Positions 7,473-14,119 of a stretch of 16,780 nucleotides of DNA are shown one piece after another. Location of the stretch: NCBI GenBank assembly GCA_036404255.1, contig DASWOP010000176.1, positions 1-16,780 of the forward strand, written 5' to 3'. Positions within the stretch are counted from its first letter, which is position 1, and the number at the start of each line of letters is the position of its first letter. Both the position numbers and the translations under genes were made by a program. The stretch comes from JARLFX01 sp036404255. Lineage in GTDB: Bacteria > Acidobacteriota > Terriglobia > Terriglobales > Acidobacteriaceae. The notes beneath the pieces were generated by a model that was not told the DNA's origin, did not search any database, and saw only the letters and a program-made list of their open reading frames with translations.

Positions 7473-8731
7473 CGGTCAATCTCCCCCAGCACAATATCGA
7501 TGGAACCAATCACAGCGACTACGTCTGCCAGCAGCTTGCCTTTGCACATGGTCTCGACGGCTTGCAAGGTGGCAAAGGAGGGATTGCGCATGTGGACACG
7601 GTAGGGTTTGGCGGTGCCGTCGGAGACGACGAAGTAGCCCATCTCGCCGCGAGGCGATTCGACTCCCTGATAGACCATACCTGCCGGTACTGCAAAGCCT
7701 TCCGTCACAATTTTAAAGTGATGGATTAAGGACTCCATCTGCGTTTTCATCTGCTCGCGGTCGGGCAGAACGATCTTGGGGGCGTCGGCGGTGATGCGGC
7801 CCGAGGGCAGGCCGTCCAGCGCCTGTTGCACGATTTTTAGCGATTCGCGCATCTCCTGCATGCGGACGACGTACCGTGCCCAGACGTCGCCATCCTGCGA
7901 GACGGGCACATCAAACTTGAACTTCTGGTACCCGGAGTAGGGCATGTCGCGGCGCAGATCCCAGTCCACACCGGAGGCGCGTAGCGGCGGCCCGGTGACG
8001 CCGAGGGCAATCGCTTCATTCGCGCTGAGGTGGCCGACCCCCTTGGTGCGGCCGATCCAGATAGGGTTGCCGCTGAGCAGGTTTTCGTACTCGTCGATCT
8101 TCGACGGCATCATCTTCAGGAAGGCCTGTACCTGAGCGTAGAAGTCGATGGGGGGCTCCAGCGACAGGCCGCCGACGCGGAAGTAGCTGGTCATCATGCG
8201 CTGGCCGGAGACGTTCTCAAAGATGCGCAGAAGCTCTTCGCGCTCGCGGAAGCAGTAGAGGAAGACGGTGAGGGCACCGAGATCCATGGCGTGGGTGCCC
8301 AGCCAGACCAGGTGCGACTGGATGCGGGTCAGTTCGTTCAGCATGACGCGCAGGTACTCGGCGCGCTCGGGAATTTCGAGGCCGATGAGCTTCTCCACCG
8401 CCAGGCAGTAGGCGAGGTTGTTCGTCATGGGGGAGAGGTAGTCGATGCGGTCGGTGAGGGGAACTACCTGCTGGTAAAACTTGGCCTCGCAGGTCTTCTC
8501 GATGCCGGTATGCAGGTAGCCGATATCCGGCGCGCACTTGACTACGGTCTCGCCATCAATCTCCAGCAGAAGACGCAGGACGCCGTGCGTGGATGGGTGC
8601 TGCGGGCCCATGTTCAGGACCATGGTCTGGTCCTTGGCGGTGTTCGCTGCTTCCTGATTGTGCCGGGCAGAGTCCTCGATCACGTCGCTGACGGAGGAGT
8701 GCGGCATATCGCGTTCGGTCGTCCATGCCAT
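7469..8731 (-). CDS. nuoD: NADH-quinone oxidoreductase subunit D (49 kDa-type)
   Basis: NuoD forms, with NuoB, the site where complex I reduces quinone. It descends from the large subunit of NiFe hydrogenases. The 420-aa product has the signatures NMGPQHPSTHGVLR, GYLHTGIEK and YLSPMTNNLAYCLAVEKL. It also has the conserved RIQSHLVWLGTHAMDLGA and the C-terminal ESPRGEMGYFVVSDG with the typical end VVAVIGSIDIVLGEIDR. The start is the ATG in TAATG, sharing one base with the nuoC stop and preceded by GGAGGG nine bases away. An upstream in-frame codon inside nuoC was rejected. The TGA stop overlaps the GTG of the secreted-protein gene. It is complete and shows no missing motif. Confidence 0.97.
   Translation of the reverse strand: MAWTTERDMPHSSVSDVIEDSARHNQEAANTAKDQTMVLNMGPQHPSTHGVLRLLLEIDGETVVKCAPDIGYLHTGIEKTCEAKFYQQVVPLTDRIDYLSPMTNNLAYCLAVEKLIGLEIPERAEYLRVMLNELTRIQSHLVWLGTHAMDLGALTVFLYCFREREELLRIFENVSGQRMMTSYFRVGGLSLEPPIDFYAQVQAFLKMMPSKIDEYENLLSGNPIWIGRTKGVGHLSANEAIALGVTGPPLRASGVDWDLRRDMPYSGYQKFKFDVPVSQDGDVWARYVVRMQEMRESLKIVQQALDGLPSGRITADAPKIVLPDREQMKTQMESLIHHFKIVTEGFAVPAGMVYQGVESPRGEMGYFVVSDGTAKPYRVHMRNPSFATLQAVETMCKGKLLADVVAVIGSIDIVLGEIDR
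7480..7487 (-). promoter_or_regulatory. Ribosome binding site for the gene inserted after nuoD
   Basis: GGGGGAGA inside the last codons of nuoD, seven bases before the GTG that overlaps the nuoD stop. It supports that GTG as the real start of the secreted-protein gene. Confidence 0.6.
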
Positions 8732-9219
8732 TAGCGGTAACCCTCCACCGGGTAGTCTTTGCGCAGAGGATGACCTTCCCATTCGTCGGGCATCATGATG
8801 CGGATGAGGTTGGGATGGTCGTTGAAGCGAACGCCGAAGAGGTCAAAGACCTCGCGTTCGTAGAAGTTTGCCGAGGGCCATACAGACGTGATGCTGTCGA
8901 TGGTGGCGTCGGCCTCTGTGACCATCGCGGCCAGCCGGATACGCTGCTTCAGGCGGTGCGAGAGGATGTGGTACGTCACCTGAAAGCGCGGCTCGGAAGG
9001 GTACCAGTCCACGCAGGTAACATCTTCCAGAAAGTTGTACCCTGCTTGCTGTACAGCCTGGGCGGCGGCAATGATCGATGCCGGGGCGACGAAGAGGGTC
9101 ATCTCGTCGCGGTCGAAGCGGGCATCCTGCAATACTCCGGGCAGGGAGTTCACTGCGATCAGAGCGGCGTTGTCCGGACAGCCTTCGAGTACGGCTGCTT
9201 TATCCATGAAAGATGCCAC
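8731..9219 (-). CDS. nuoC: NADH-quinone oxidoreductase subunit C (30 kDa-type)
   Basis: NuoC is a peripheral-arm subunit of complex I that packs against NuoD and NuoB. The 162-aa protein ends with the family signature: ANFYEREVFDLFGVRFNDHPNL, then DEWEGHPLRKDYPVEGYR. It is a stand-alone NuoC, not a NuoCD fusion. The start is taken as GTG in TAGTG, overlapping the nuoA stop, because AAGGGGGA lies six bases upstream; the ATG four codons later is too far from that site. It directly follows nuoA, so the nuoB gene usually found between them is missing here. Confidence 0.96.
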   Translation of the reverse strand: MASFMDKAAVLEGCPDNAALIAVNSLPGVLQDARFDRDEMTLFVAPASIIAAAQAVQQAGYNFLEDVTCVDWYPSEPRFQVTYHILSHRLKQRIRLAAMVTEADATIDSITSVWPSANFYEREVFDLFGVRFNDHPNLIRIMMPDEWEGHPLRKDYPVEGYR

Positions 9220-9626
9220 TAGAGATCCCCCTTATCGGTGGACCAGTCAAGGACACCTTTTTTCCACACGTAGAAGAGGCCGACGCCGACGAAGCCGAGG
9301 TAAACCAGCATCTCCCAGAAGCCGAAGAAGCGGGAGCCGGTGATACGCGGCAGATCGCGGTAGATCACGGCCCAGGGCAGCATGAAGACGGCTTCTACAT
9401 CGAAGAGGATGAAGAGCATAGCGACCATGTAAAAACGGACGGAGAAGCGGCTGCGCGCATCGCCTACTGCGGTCATGCCGCACTCGTAGGTCTCAAGTTT
9501 TACGCGCGAGTTGCGGTGCCGACCAATGAGGTAGGAGGCTCCGACCATGCCACCGGCAAGTCCCACGGCGCATACAATTTGCAGCGCAAGCGAGAAGTAG
9601 TTCCAGACGTAAGGTGTGCTCTGCAT
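9219..9626 (-). CDS. nuoA: NADH-quinone oxidoreductase subunit A
   Basis: NuoA is a small membrane subunit of complex I near the junction of the two arms. The 135-aa protein has three hydrophobic helices (ALQIVCAVGLAGGMVGASYLI, FYMVAMLFILFDVEAVFML and MLVYLGFVGVGLFYVW). Its conserved loop is KLETYECGMTAVGDARSRFSVRFY. The FDVE motif in helix 2 holds the acidic residues conserved in the family. The start is taken at ATG; a TTG five codons upstream is possible, and neither has a clear Shine-Dalgarno sequence. It is the first gene of the operon, about 36 nt after the predicted transcription start. Confidence 0.95.
   Translation of the reverse strand: MQSTPYVWNYFSLALQIVCAVGLAGGMVGASYLIGRHRNSRVKLETYECGMTAVGDARSRFSVRFYMVAMLFILFDVEAVFMLPWAVIYRDLPRITGSRFFGFWEMLVYLGFVGVGLFYVWKKGVLDWSTDKGDL
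9226..9233 (-). promoter_or_regulatory. Ribosome binding site deciding the nuoC GTG start
   Basis: AAGGGGGA, six bases before the GTG that overlaps the nuoA stop. The alternative ATG of nuoC would have a spacing of about 18 bases, so GTG is preferred. Confidence 0.65.
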
Positions 9627-9668
9627 ATCGTGTTGATGCAATTCTAAACGCTAACTGCGCCAACTTCG

Positions 9669-9697
9669 ACTTTAGGAGCGTGTCTGACTAGTGTCAA
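9669..9697 (-). promoter_or_regulatory. Predicted sigma70-type promoter of the nuo operon
   Basis: A perfect -35 hexamer TTGACA is followed, after exactly 17 bp, by TAAAGT (four of six matches to TATAAT). Transcription would start near 9662, giving a leader of about 36 nt before the nuoA ATG. No other equally good pair was found upstream of nuoA. The call is by eye and is not supported by a scan against a background model. Confidence 0.6.
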
Positions 9698-9731
9698 GCT
9701 GTTGAAAGTCAAAGGATGATGGGCGAGTGTT

Positions 9732-9820
9732 GCACAGAATTTTGTGCTAAGGCTGGCCGGAGTTCGGCCAGGTGGCGAGAAACGCCACTGTCGGTGGGGC
9801 AACATCAGAAGGTCATTGCC
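9732..9820 (+). other. Cluster of four consecutive hairpins in the nuoA-upstream intergenic region
   Basis: The 316-bp gap between nuoA and the next plus-strand gene contains four short inverted repeats in a row. They are GCACA/TGTGC (9732-9747), CTGGCCG/CGGCCAG with a 5-nt loop (9753-9771), GTGGCG/CGCCAC with a 5-nt loop (9772-9788, directly abutting the previous one), and GGCAA/TTGCC (9798-9820). CCAC/GTGG could form an alternative to the third stem. This could be a structured leader RNA for the plus-strand genes, an RNA upstream of the nuo promoter, or a set of protein-binding palindromes. It lacks the TPP riboswitch core (no CTGAGA) and a cobalamin B12 box. The strand is a guess. The rest of the gap shows nothing else I can support. 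Confidence 0.4.
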
Positions 9821-9957
9821 TAGCCCTTGTGATGCCCGTCACCGAAATCTATTGAGTGCGTCGCTAGTCTACCAGCCAGCGGTAAAGAGTGCGCAGCCCT
9901 TCGAGATTGAAGTTGTTCGCGTTTGAGCCGATAGACAGGACAGGGAGAATAGTACAA

Positions 9958-10344
9958 ATGTCCACGCTTACGGTCAGCACACCGGTTTCGGAGGAATGGC
10001 CTCTCGCCGCAGAACTTGGTCAAGCATCCGCCCGGGAAAAATCTCATACTCGTGTTCATAGCACCGCGCGCCGCCGCCGTCCCAATCGTGAACAGGGCAT
10101 TGCACTGGAAAAGCTGGGCCATGCCATTGAGTACCTGATTGATAGCTCCATGTCACGTTGTGAAGGGCTCGCAACCGATACACAGTCGCATGATTTTGAG
10201 GCAGTACGCATCATGATGCGGCTTAATTGCGAGATATTTGCGGAGTGCGAGCCGGTTACAACCATCAGCGAACGGATCTGCCGCGCACTGAGATTCAGCC
10301 GGCAGCAGATGGTACGCTCAGGGGAGCATGAATTTCATCATTAA
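9958..10344 (+). CDS. Unrecognised 128-aa protein upstream of thiS
   Basis: I cannot assign a function. The product has a variable-looking N-terminus, then a very basic patch (TARRRRPNREQG). A helical C-terminal half follows, including ALEKLGHAIEYLIDS and ERICRALRFSRQQM, with two cysteines (SRCEG, LNCEIFAECE has two more nearby). There is no signal peptide or membrane segment. It could bind nucleic acid given the Arg-rich patch, but this is speculation. The ATG has AGGGAGA about ten bases upstream. The gene overlaps thiS by 17 bp, so the two should be cotranscribed. It is transcribed away from the nuo operon. Confidence 0.72.
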   Translation: MSTLTVSTPVSEEWPLAAELGQASAREKSHTRVHSTARRRRPNREQGIALEKLGHAIEYLIDSSMSRCEGLATDTQSHDFEAVRIMMRLNCEIFAECEPVTTISERICRALRFSRQQMVRSGEHEFHH

Positions 10345-10537
10345 CGGCAATTCCCGCACCCTTGAACTCGCCTCCAACGCTACTCTGGATCAGTTGGTTA
10401 CCGCCCTGGAACTCAAAGGGGACCGCATTGCTGTTGAGTACAACGGGACTATCGTTCAGCGCGCACAGTGGCCCTCCACCACGGTGGCAGATGGCGACAA
10501 GCTGGAGATTGTTCACTTTGTCGGTGGCGGCTGCTGA
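10328..10537 (+). CDS. thiS: ThiS-like sulfur carrier protein with a Gly-Gly-Gly-Cys end
   Basis: ThiS is a ubiquitin-fold sulfur carrier. ThiF adenylates its C-terminal Gly-Gly, the glycine becomes a thiocarboxylate, and the sulfur goes to the thiazole of thiamine through ThiG. The 69-aa product matches the family in size and pattern: MNFIINGNSRTLE, TLDQLVTALEL, RIAVEYNGTIVQRAQW and DGDKLEIVHFVGGGC. The odd point is the last residue, since ThiS normally ends in Gly-Gly and a terminal Cys would have to be removed before activation. The ATG overlaps the preceding gene, and GGGGAG lies only one base upstream, an unusually short spacing. No thiG, thiF or thiO lies nearby, and no TPP riboswitch is visible. 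Confidence 0.86.
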   Translation: MNFIINGNSRTLELASNATLDQLVTALELKGDRIAVEYNGTIVQRAQWPSTTVADGDKLEIVHFVGGGC

Positions 10538-10582
10538 GGCCTTTCCTGACCTGGATGATTTGTGGTCACATTTGAAAAGCAG

Positions 10583-10605
10583 ATTCCGCCGCTCCGCTGC
10601 GGAAT
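10583..10605. repeat. Short GC-rich palindrome between thiS and the subunit III gene
   Basis: ATTCCGC and GCGGAAT form a 7-bp stem around a CGCTCCGCT loop, followed by ATGACA. It lies in the 111-bp gap between two convergent genes and could help terminate transcription from either side, though neither side has a strong T-run. Its core (CGCTGCG followed by ATGAC) recurs at about 12259-12276, suggesting a dispersed REP-like family. The remaining gap shows nothing else. Confidence 0.45.
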
Positions 10606-10648
10606 GACAAATATTTAGCGGATGCGCTGCCGGTATTTAATGGATTCG

Positions 10649-11440
10649 CTACTGTCCCCATACCAGCACGGCGAAGAGCCCTATCCAGAACAGTCCCATG
10701 CAGTGCCAGCACCAAGCCGAGGTATCCAGCCAGACCTGCCGTGTCTCTATGCGCCGCGCGTAGAGCAATGCGCCCACGCAGACTGAGAGTCCCATCAGCG
10801 CCAGCACAAGGTGAGCTGCGTGGAAGCCGGTGAAGAGGTTGAAGAAGCTGCGGCTGGCTTCTGCATCCTGGTAGACGGCCATGTAGCCGCGGCGCATTCC
10901 AAGCTGTAGCCACGCCACCCATTGGCCCACCAGAAAGAGCACACCCAGCAGCCAGGTGGCGAGCAGCCAAGGCATGGCACGGCGCGCGGCAGGCTTGCCC
11001 AGCCCCAGCCACTCATCCATCACATCTTCTTCGTGAAATATGTGTCTCCGGGCAAGTTCCATGGTGACGCTGCTCAGTACCAGAACGGCTGTATTTAGCC
11101 ATAGAATTGGCGGAATGGGAATGGCATGCCAACTATTCACTATGCCGCCGGGGGCAACGCGAATGGAGGTCCTGGCCAGCAGAAACATCACCACCAGAGC
11201 GAGAAAACCCACGGCATCCGCCATCAAAAAGAAGATGATTGCAGGGCGCGCGCGACGCAGCCGCTCTCCGGGGCCACGACCGTCGTGGCGCTCATCACCG
11301 CCGTCGTCGCCATCTCCACCACCACCGCCGGTGCGCTTCAGGTAGGGAGGCCTGCCGCCGGAACCCGGTCCCTGCGGCGCGCGGTCTTTCCTTTGCTTTT
11401 TGTCTGGGGTGTAGACCGGGGGTGGGGTCAGGGTCGGCAT
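10649..11440 (-). CDS. Heme-copper oxidase subunit III family protein
   Basis: A 263-aa integral membrane protein of the cytochrome c oxidase subunit III (CtaE/CoxC/CyoC) family, an accessory subunit of terminal oxidases in the cytoplasmic membrane. Five hydrophobic helices are visible, including AIIFFLMADAVGFLALVVMF, the helix with the family motif FTGFHAAHLVLALMGL, and the last with WCWHCMGLFWIGLF. The first 65 or so residues are unusual: Pro-rich, then a Gly/Asp/Arg stretch (TGGGGGDGDDGGDERHDGRG) of low complexity. It lies after pdxT with no other oxidase subunit nearby, so it either works with an oxidase encoded elsewhere or is a solitary paralogue. The ATG has only a weak purine stretch upstream. 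Confidence 0.85.
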   Translation of the reverse strand: MPTLTPPPVYTPDKKQRKDRAPQGPGSGGRPPYLKRTGGGGGDGDDGGDERHDGRGPGERLRRARPAIIFFLMADAVGFLALVVMFLLARTSIRVAPGGIVNSWHAIPIPPILWLNTAVLVLSSVTMELARRHIFHEEDVMDEWLGLGKPAARRAMPWLLATWLLGVLFLVGQWVAWLQLGMRRGYMAVYQDAEASRSFFNLFTGFHAAHLVLALMGLSVCVGALLYARRIETRQVWLDTSAWCWHCMGLFWIGLFAVLVWGQ

Positions 11441-11557
11441 CTTATCTCAGATTACTCCGGAGCTTCCGGCGTTTCCTGCGAGGTTGCCAGTACGGCTTGG
11501 TTCTGTCTACGACATATTCGCATGGCCAGCCAAACCTCGCATAGCCCTGCGACGATT
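11441..11557. other. Gap between the subunit III gene and pdxT, no gene found
   Basis: The 117-bp stretch holds no convincing reading frame. It contains a 9-bp inverted repeat (TGCGAGGTT and AACCTCGCA) with a loop of over 40 bases, which is too open to call a terminator. Confidence 0.3.
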
Positions 11558-12175
11558 TTATTTCTTTGCGGGTGTGATGTCGCGCTCGGTGGATGAAATT
11601 TGCGCTTTATGTGCCCGCACGAGGTCTACAAACATCTGGTGGACGCGGGTGTCGTTCGACATCTCGGGGTGGAATGTGGCGGCCATCAGGTGGCCTTCGC
11701 GGACGAGTGAGGCATCGCCGTCACGGCGGGCGAGGACTTCGACATCGGGCGAAACTTTCGTAATGCGAGGGGCGCGGATGAAGACCATCTCCAACGGGCC
11801 GCCGGGGAGGGAGGTTTCCTCGTTGAGGATGGTGGAGTCATTTTGGCGACCGTAAGCATTTCGCTCCACCGTGACGTCAAGCACGCCAAGGGAGCGTTGC
11901 GAGGGCTTCTGGACGTCTTTCGCCAGCAGGATGCATCCGGCGCAGGTGCCGAAGACAGGCTGCGTCTGGGCGAAGGCCTGGAGCCTGGCAAAGAAGTCGC
12001 CTCGCTCGAGGAACTTCAGGATGGTGGTGGATTCGCCGCCGGGAATGATGAGGCCATCGAGGCCATCGAGTTCTTCGGGCTTGCGTACTTCAATTGCGGC
12101 TGCGCCAACCTCAGCCAATGCGTGCTCGTGCGCGGCGAAGTTGCCCTGAATGGCGAGAACGCCGATTCGGAGCAT
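11558..12175 (-). CDS. pdxT: Pyridoxal 5'-phosphate synthase glutaminase subunit
   Basis: PdxT is the class I glutamine amidotransferase that hydrolyses glutamine and channels ammonia to PdxS for making pyridoxal 5'-phosphate. The 205-aa protein has the oxyanion region PGGESTT (45-51), the nucleophile Cys78 in GTCAGCILLA, and the HPE pair His169/Glu171, so the catalytic triad is complete. It ends with a short polar tail. The start is chosen at MLRIGVLAIQG, which matches the family N-terminus. An in-frame ATG eight codons upstream is also possible, and neither has a clear ribosome site. It follows pdxS on the same strand, the usual partner arrangement. Confidence 0.95.
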   Translation of the reverse strand: MLRIGVLAIQGNFAAHEHALAEVGAAAIEVRKPEELDGLDGLIIPGGESTTILKFLERGDFFARLQAFAQTQPVFGTCAGCILLAKDVQKPSQRSLGVLDVTVERNAYGRQNDSTILNEETSLPGGPLEMVFIRAPRITKVSPDVEVLARRDGDASLVREGHLMAATFHPEMSNDTRVHQMFVDLVRAHKAQISSTERDITPAKK

Positions 12176-12246
12176 CGAATTGTCTGCGTTTTTTTTCATT
12201 TTGAAGACTTACTTCGTCACCTTGAGCACAGCAAAGGCCGCGCAAT

Positions 12247-12276
12247 GCAGCGACCCTTCGCTGCGCTCAGGATGAC
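12247..12276. repeat. REP-like palindrome between pdxS and pdxT
   Basis: GCAGCG and CGCTGC form a 6-bp stem around ACCCTT, followed by GCTCAGGATGACG. It resembles the element at 10583-10611 in core (CGCTGCG, then ATGAC) and orientation. It sits in the 177-bp pdxS-pdxT gap, which otherwise holds nothing I can identify. Such hairpins between cotranscribed genes can stabilise upstream mRNA, but that is inference. Confidence 0.4.
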
Positions 12277-12352
12277 GGTATGGAGGGAGGAGCGGCGAGG
12301 GCTAACGTGCGGAAGCTTAGTCAGCTAGTTGCCCCCACGCCTCCCGCGCAGA

Positions 12353-13321
12353 CTACCAGCCGCGCGTCTGTAGCAGGTCCTTTTCTTCAATCGCTGCAGC
12401 GGCAAGGCCCTTCATGGTTCCGGTGACGGTTTCGGCGGCTTCAGCCAGAATCTTCGCGTCGTTGAAGTGGGTGGTCGCAATCACAATCGCCTTGGCGCGG
12501 GAGACGGCTTCTTCGCGCTCCAACTTGTTGTGCTCAACGTCCAGCGGGGTGGCGCGCTCCTTCATGAAGATGCCTGAGCCGACGAAGACTGCTTCGGCGC
12601 CAAGCTGCATCATGAGCGCGGCGTCTGCCGGGGTAGCGATGCCGCCAGCCGAGAAGTTCGGCACGGGGAGCTTGCCGGTTTCGGCAACCATCTTGATGAG
12701 TTCGTAGGCGGCCTGGTGCTCCTTGGCGGCGAGGTAAAGCTCCTGCTCGCTGAGCACGGTCAGGGCCTTCATCTCGCGGACGATCTGGCGCATGTGCTGC
12801 ACGGCGTGCACGACGTCGCCGGTACCGGCTTCGCCCTTGGTGCGGATCATGGCTGCGCCTTCGGCGATGCGGCGCAGGGCTTCGCCCAGGTTGCGCGCGC
12901 CGCAGACGAATGGCGTGGTGAAGGCATGCTTGTCAATGTGGTGAGCGCCGTCGGCTGGCGTCAGGACTTCGCTCTCGTCGATAAAGTCTACGCCAATCTC
13001 CTGCAGAATCTGTGCCTCGGCAAAGTGGCCGATGCGGGCCTTGGCCATGACCGGGATGGACACGGCGGCCATAATTTCCTTGATGAGCTTGGGGCTGGCC
13101 ATGCGGGCTACGCCGCCCTCGGCGCGGATCATGGCCGGGACGCGCTCCAGCGCCATCACCGACGTTGCGCCAGCCTCTTCCGCGATGCGGGCCTGCTCGA
13201 CGTTCATCACATCCATGATGACGCCGCCCTTGAGCATCTCTGCCAAGCCGGTCTTCAACCGCAGGGATACGCCTGCGCCGTTGTTTCCATTCTTGCTATG
13301 GTCTGAGCCTGTCACTGCCAT
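12353..13321 (-). CDS. pdxS: Pyridoxal 5'-phosphate synthase subunit PdxS
   Basis: PdxS is the TIM-barrel synthase that builds pyridoxal 5'-phosphate from ribose 5-phosphate, glyceraldehyde 3-phosphate and ammonia supplied by PdxT. The 322-aa protein keeps the catalytic residues: Asp37 in GGVIMDV, Lys94 in PVMAKARIGH and Lys162 in RTKGEAGTG. They align with Asp24, Lys81 and Lys149 of the Bacillus subtilis enzyme with a constant offset of 13. The phosphate-binding region FSAGGIATPADAALMMQLG and VFVGSGIF follows, and the end TRGW is typical. The N-terminus is longer than usual by a polar Asn/Gly-rich stretch. ATG has AGGAGA five bases upstream. Confidence 0.97.
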   Translation of the reverse strand: MAVTGSDHSKNGNNGAGVSLRLKTGLAEMLKGGVIMDVMNVEQARIAEEAGATSVMALERVPAMIRAEGGVARMASPKLIKEIMAAVSIPVMAKARIGHFAEAQILQEIGVDFIDESEVLTPADGAHHIDKHAFTTPFVCGARNLGEALRRIAEGAAMIRTKGEAGTGDVVHAVQHMRQIVREMKALTVLSEQELYLAAKEHQAAYELIKMVAETGKLPVPNFSAGGIATPADAALMMQLGAEAVFVGSGIFMKERATPLDVEHNKLEREEAVSRAKAIVIATTHFNDAKILAEAAETVTGTMKGLAAAAIEEKDLLQTRGW

Positions 13322-13331
13322 GAAAATCTCC

Positions 13332-13346
13332 TAAAACTCAAGTTTA
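13332..13346. promoter_or_regulatory. Small A+T-rich near-palindrome upstream of pdxS
   Basis: TAAAACTCAAGTTTA is a near-perfect inverted repeat (AAACT/AGTTT core, one extra A). It lies in the 58-bp gap between the thioesterase gene and pdxS, a few bases upstream of the pdxS ribosome site. It could be a weak operator or chance; no regulator is recognisable. Confidence 0.2.
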
Positions 13347-13379
13347 GCAGTTTCAGGTGAGGCGTGATGGGAAGGGCTA

Positions 13380-13931
13380 CTACTTCGCCGTGCGTGTCCG
13401 CTTGCCAGCCGTTGCAACCGCCACGGGACAGGCTCCATTTACGCGCCTGCGCGTCTGCTGGGCGAAGAGTGCAACAGGGTCAATTTCAATGAAGAGTCCC
13501 TTGCTGCGTGCCAGCAACTCGCCGGCGGCGTTACGGATCTCGCCTTCCATAAACATCTTGCGGCCTTCGCGGCGCACAAGGCGGCCGGTAACGGTGTGCG
13601 TCTGGCCGAGAGGAGAGGGACGGAGGTAATCGATCTCCATATGCCGCGTCATGGAGACGGTGTCAAAGAGGCGGTTTACCTTGCCCATGGCTTCGTCGAG
13701 TATGGTGGCGATAATGCCGCCGTGGATGTGGCCGGGAGGGCCCTCGTAGCGGCCGGTCAGCTTTACCTTTGCCATGGTGGTATTGGTTGCGTGGTCAAGA
13801 TGGAAGCGCAGCTTCAGGCCGCAATCGTTGGCTGGTCCGCAGCCGAAGCAGCGGTTCACCCGGGCACCCAGCGCCTGGTTCAGGAGAGCGGGGGTATGGC
13901 CCGCGCCCGATTTCTTCTTCGTGATCGTCAT
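13380..13931 (-). CDS. PaaI-family hotdog thioesterase
   Basis: A 183-aa hotdog-fold protein of the PaaI/4HBT acyl-CoA thioesterase group, expected to hydrolyse an acyl- or aroyl-CoA in the cytoplasm. The N-terminal part holds CFGCGPANDCGLKLRF, a motif common in this subgroup. The core has GPPGHIHGGIIATILDEAMG, with the HGG and the Asp/Glu of the active-site helix, then the strands MTRHMEIDYLRP and the tail GELLARSKGLFIEI. A Lys/Arg-rich C-terminal extension follows. The start is taken at ATG (MTITKKKSG), with GAGAAAG upstream; a GTG eight codons earlier has no good site. It lies 58 bp upstream of pdxS on the same strand. The substrate cannot be told from sequence. Confidence 0.86.
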   Translation of the reverse strand: MTITKKKSGAGHTPALLNQALGARVNRCFGCGPANDCGLKLRFHLDHATNTTMAKVKLTGRYEGPPGHIHGGIIATILDEAMGKVNRLFDTVSMTRHMEIDYLRPSPLGQTHTVTGRLVRREGRKMFMEGEIRNAAGELLARSKGLFIEIDPVALFAQQTRRRVNGACPVAVATAGKRTRTAK

Positions 13932-14119
13932 AAGCTTTCTCACACTGTACTGCACTGCGTTGGTTTGCAGCAGGTTAGCTCTTGGTTTGGATGCTGATGC
14001 CGAGGACGGCGGTGCAGGTATATCTCTGTGTTCCCCTAGTCAGGATTCAACGCTGATTCATCTTTATTTCATGTACGACGAGCACTCTGGAAGCAGATCA
14101 CGTTGCTGGAGAGGATGCT

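Noticed and set aside
8732..8782. Possible N-terminal extension of nuoD into nuoC
   Set aside because: The stretch lies wholly in the nuoC coding end, and the ATG in TAATG has a proper ribosome site.
9750..9830. TPP or cobalamin riboswitch upstream of the thiS pair
   Set aside because: A GCCACTG string recalls part of the cobalamin element, but the B12 box and other conserved blocks are missing, and no CTGAGA or the second TPP core is present.
9744..9926. Short plus-strand open frame in the nuoA-upstream gap
   Set aside because: It covers the hairpin cluster, has no ribosome site and its product is basic low-complexity sequence.
11239..11544. Plus-strand frame rich in His and Arg
   Set aside because: It is antisense to the Gly/Asp-rich N-terminus of the subunit III protein and reflects that repeat.
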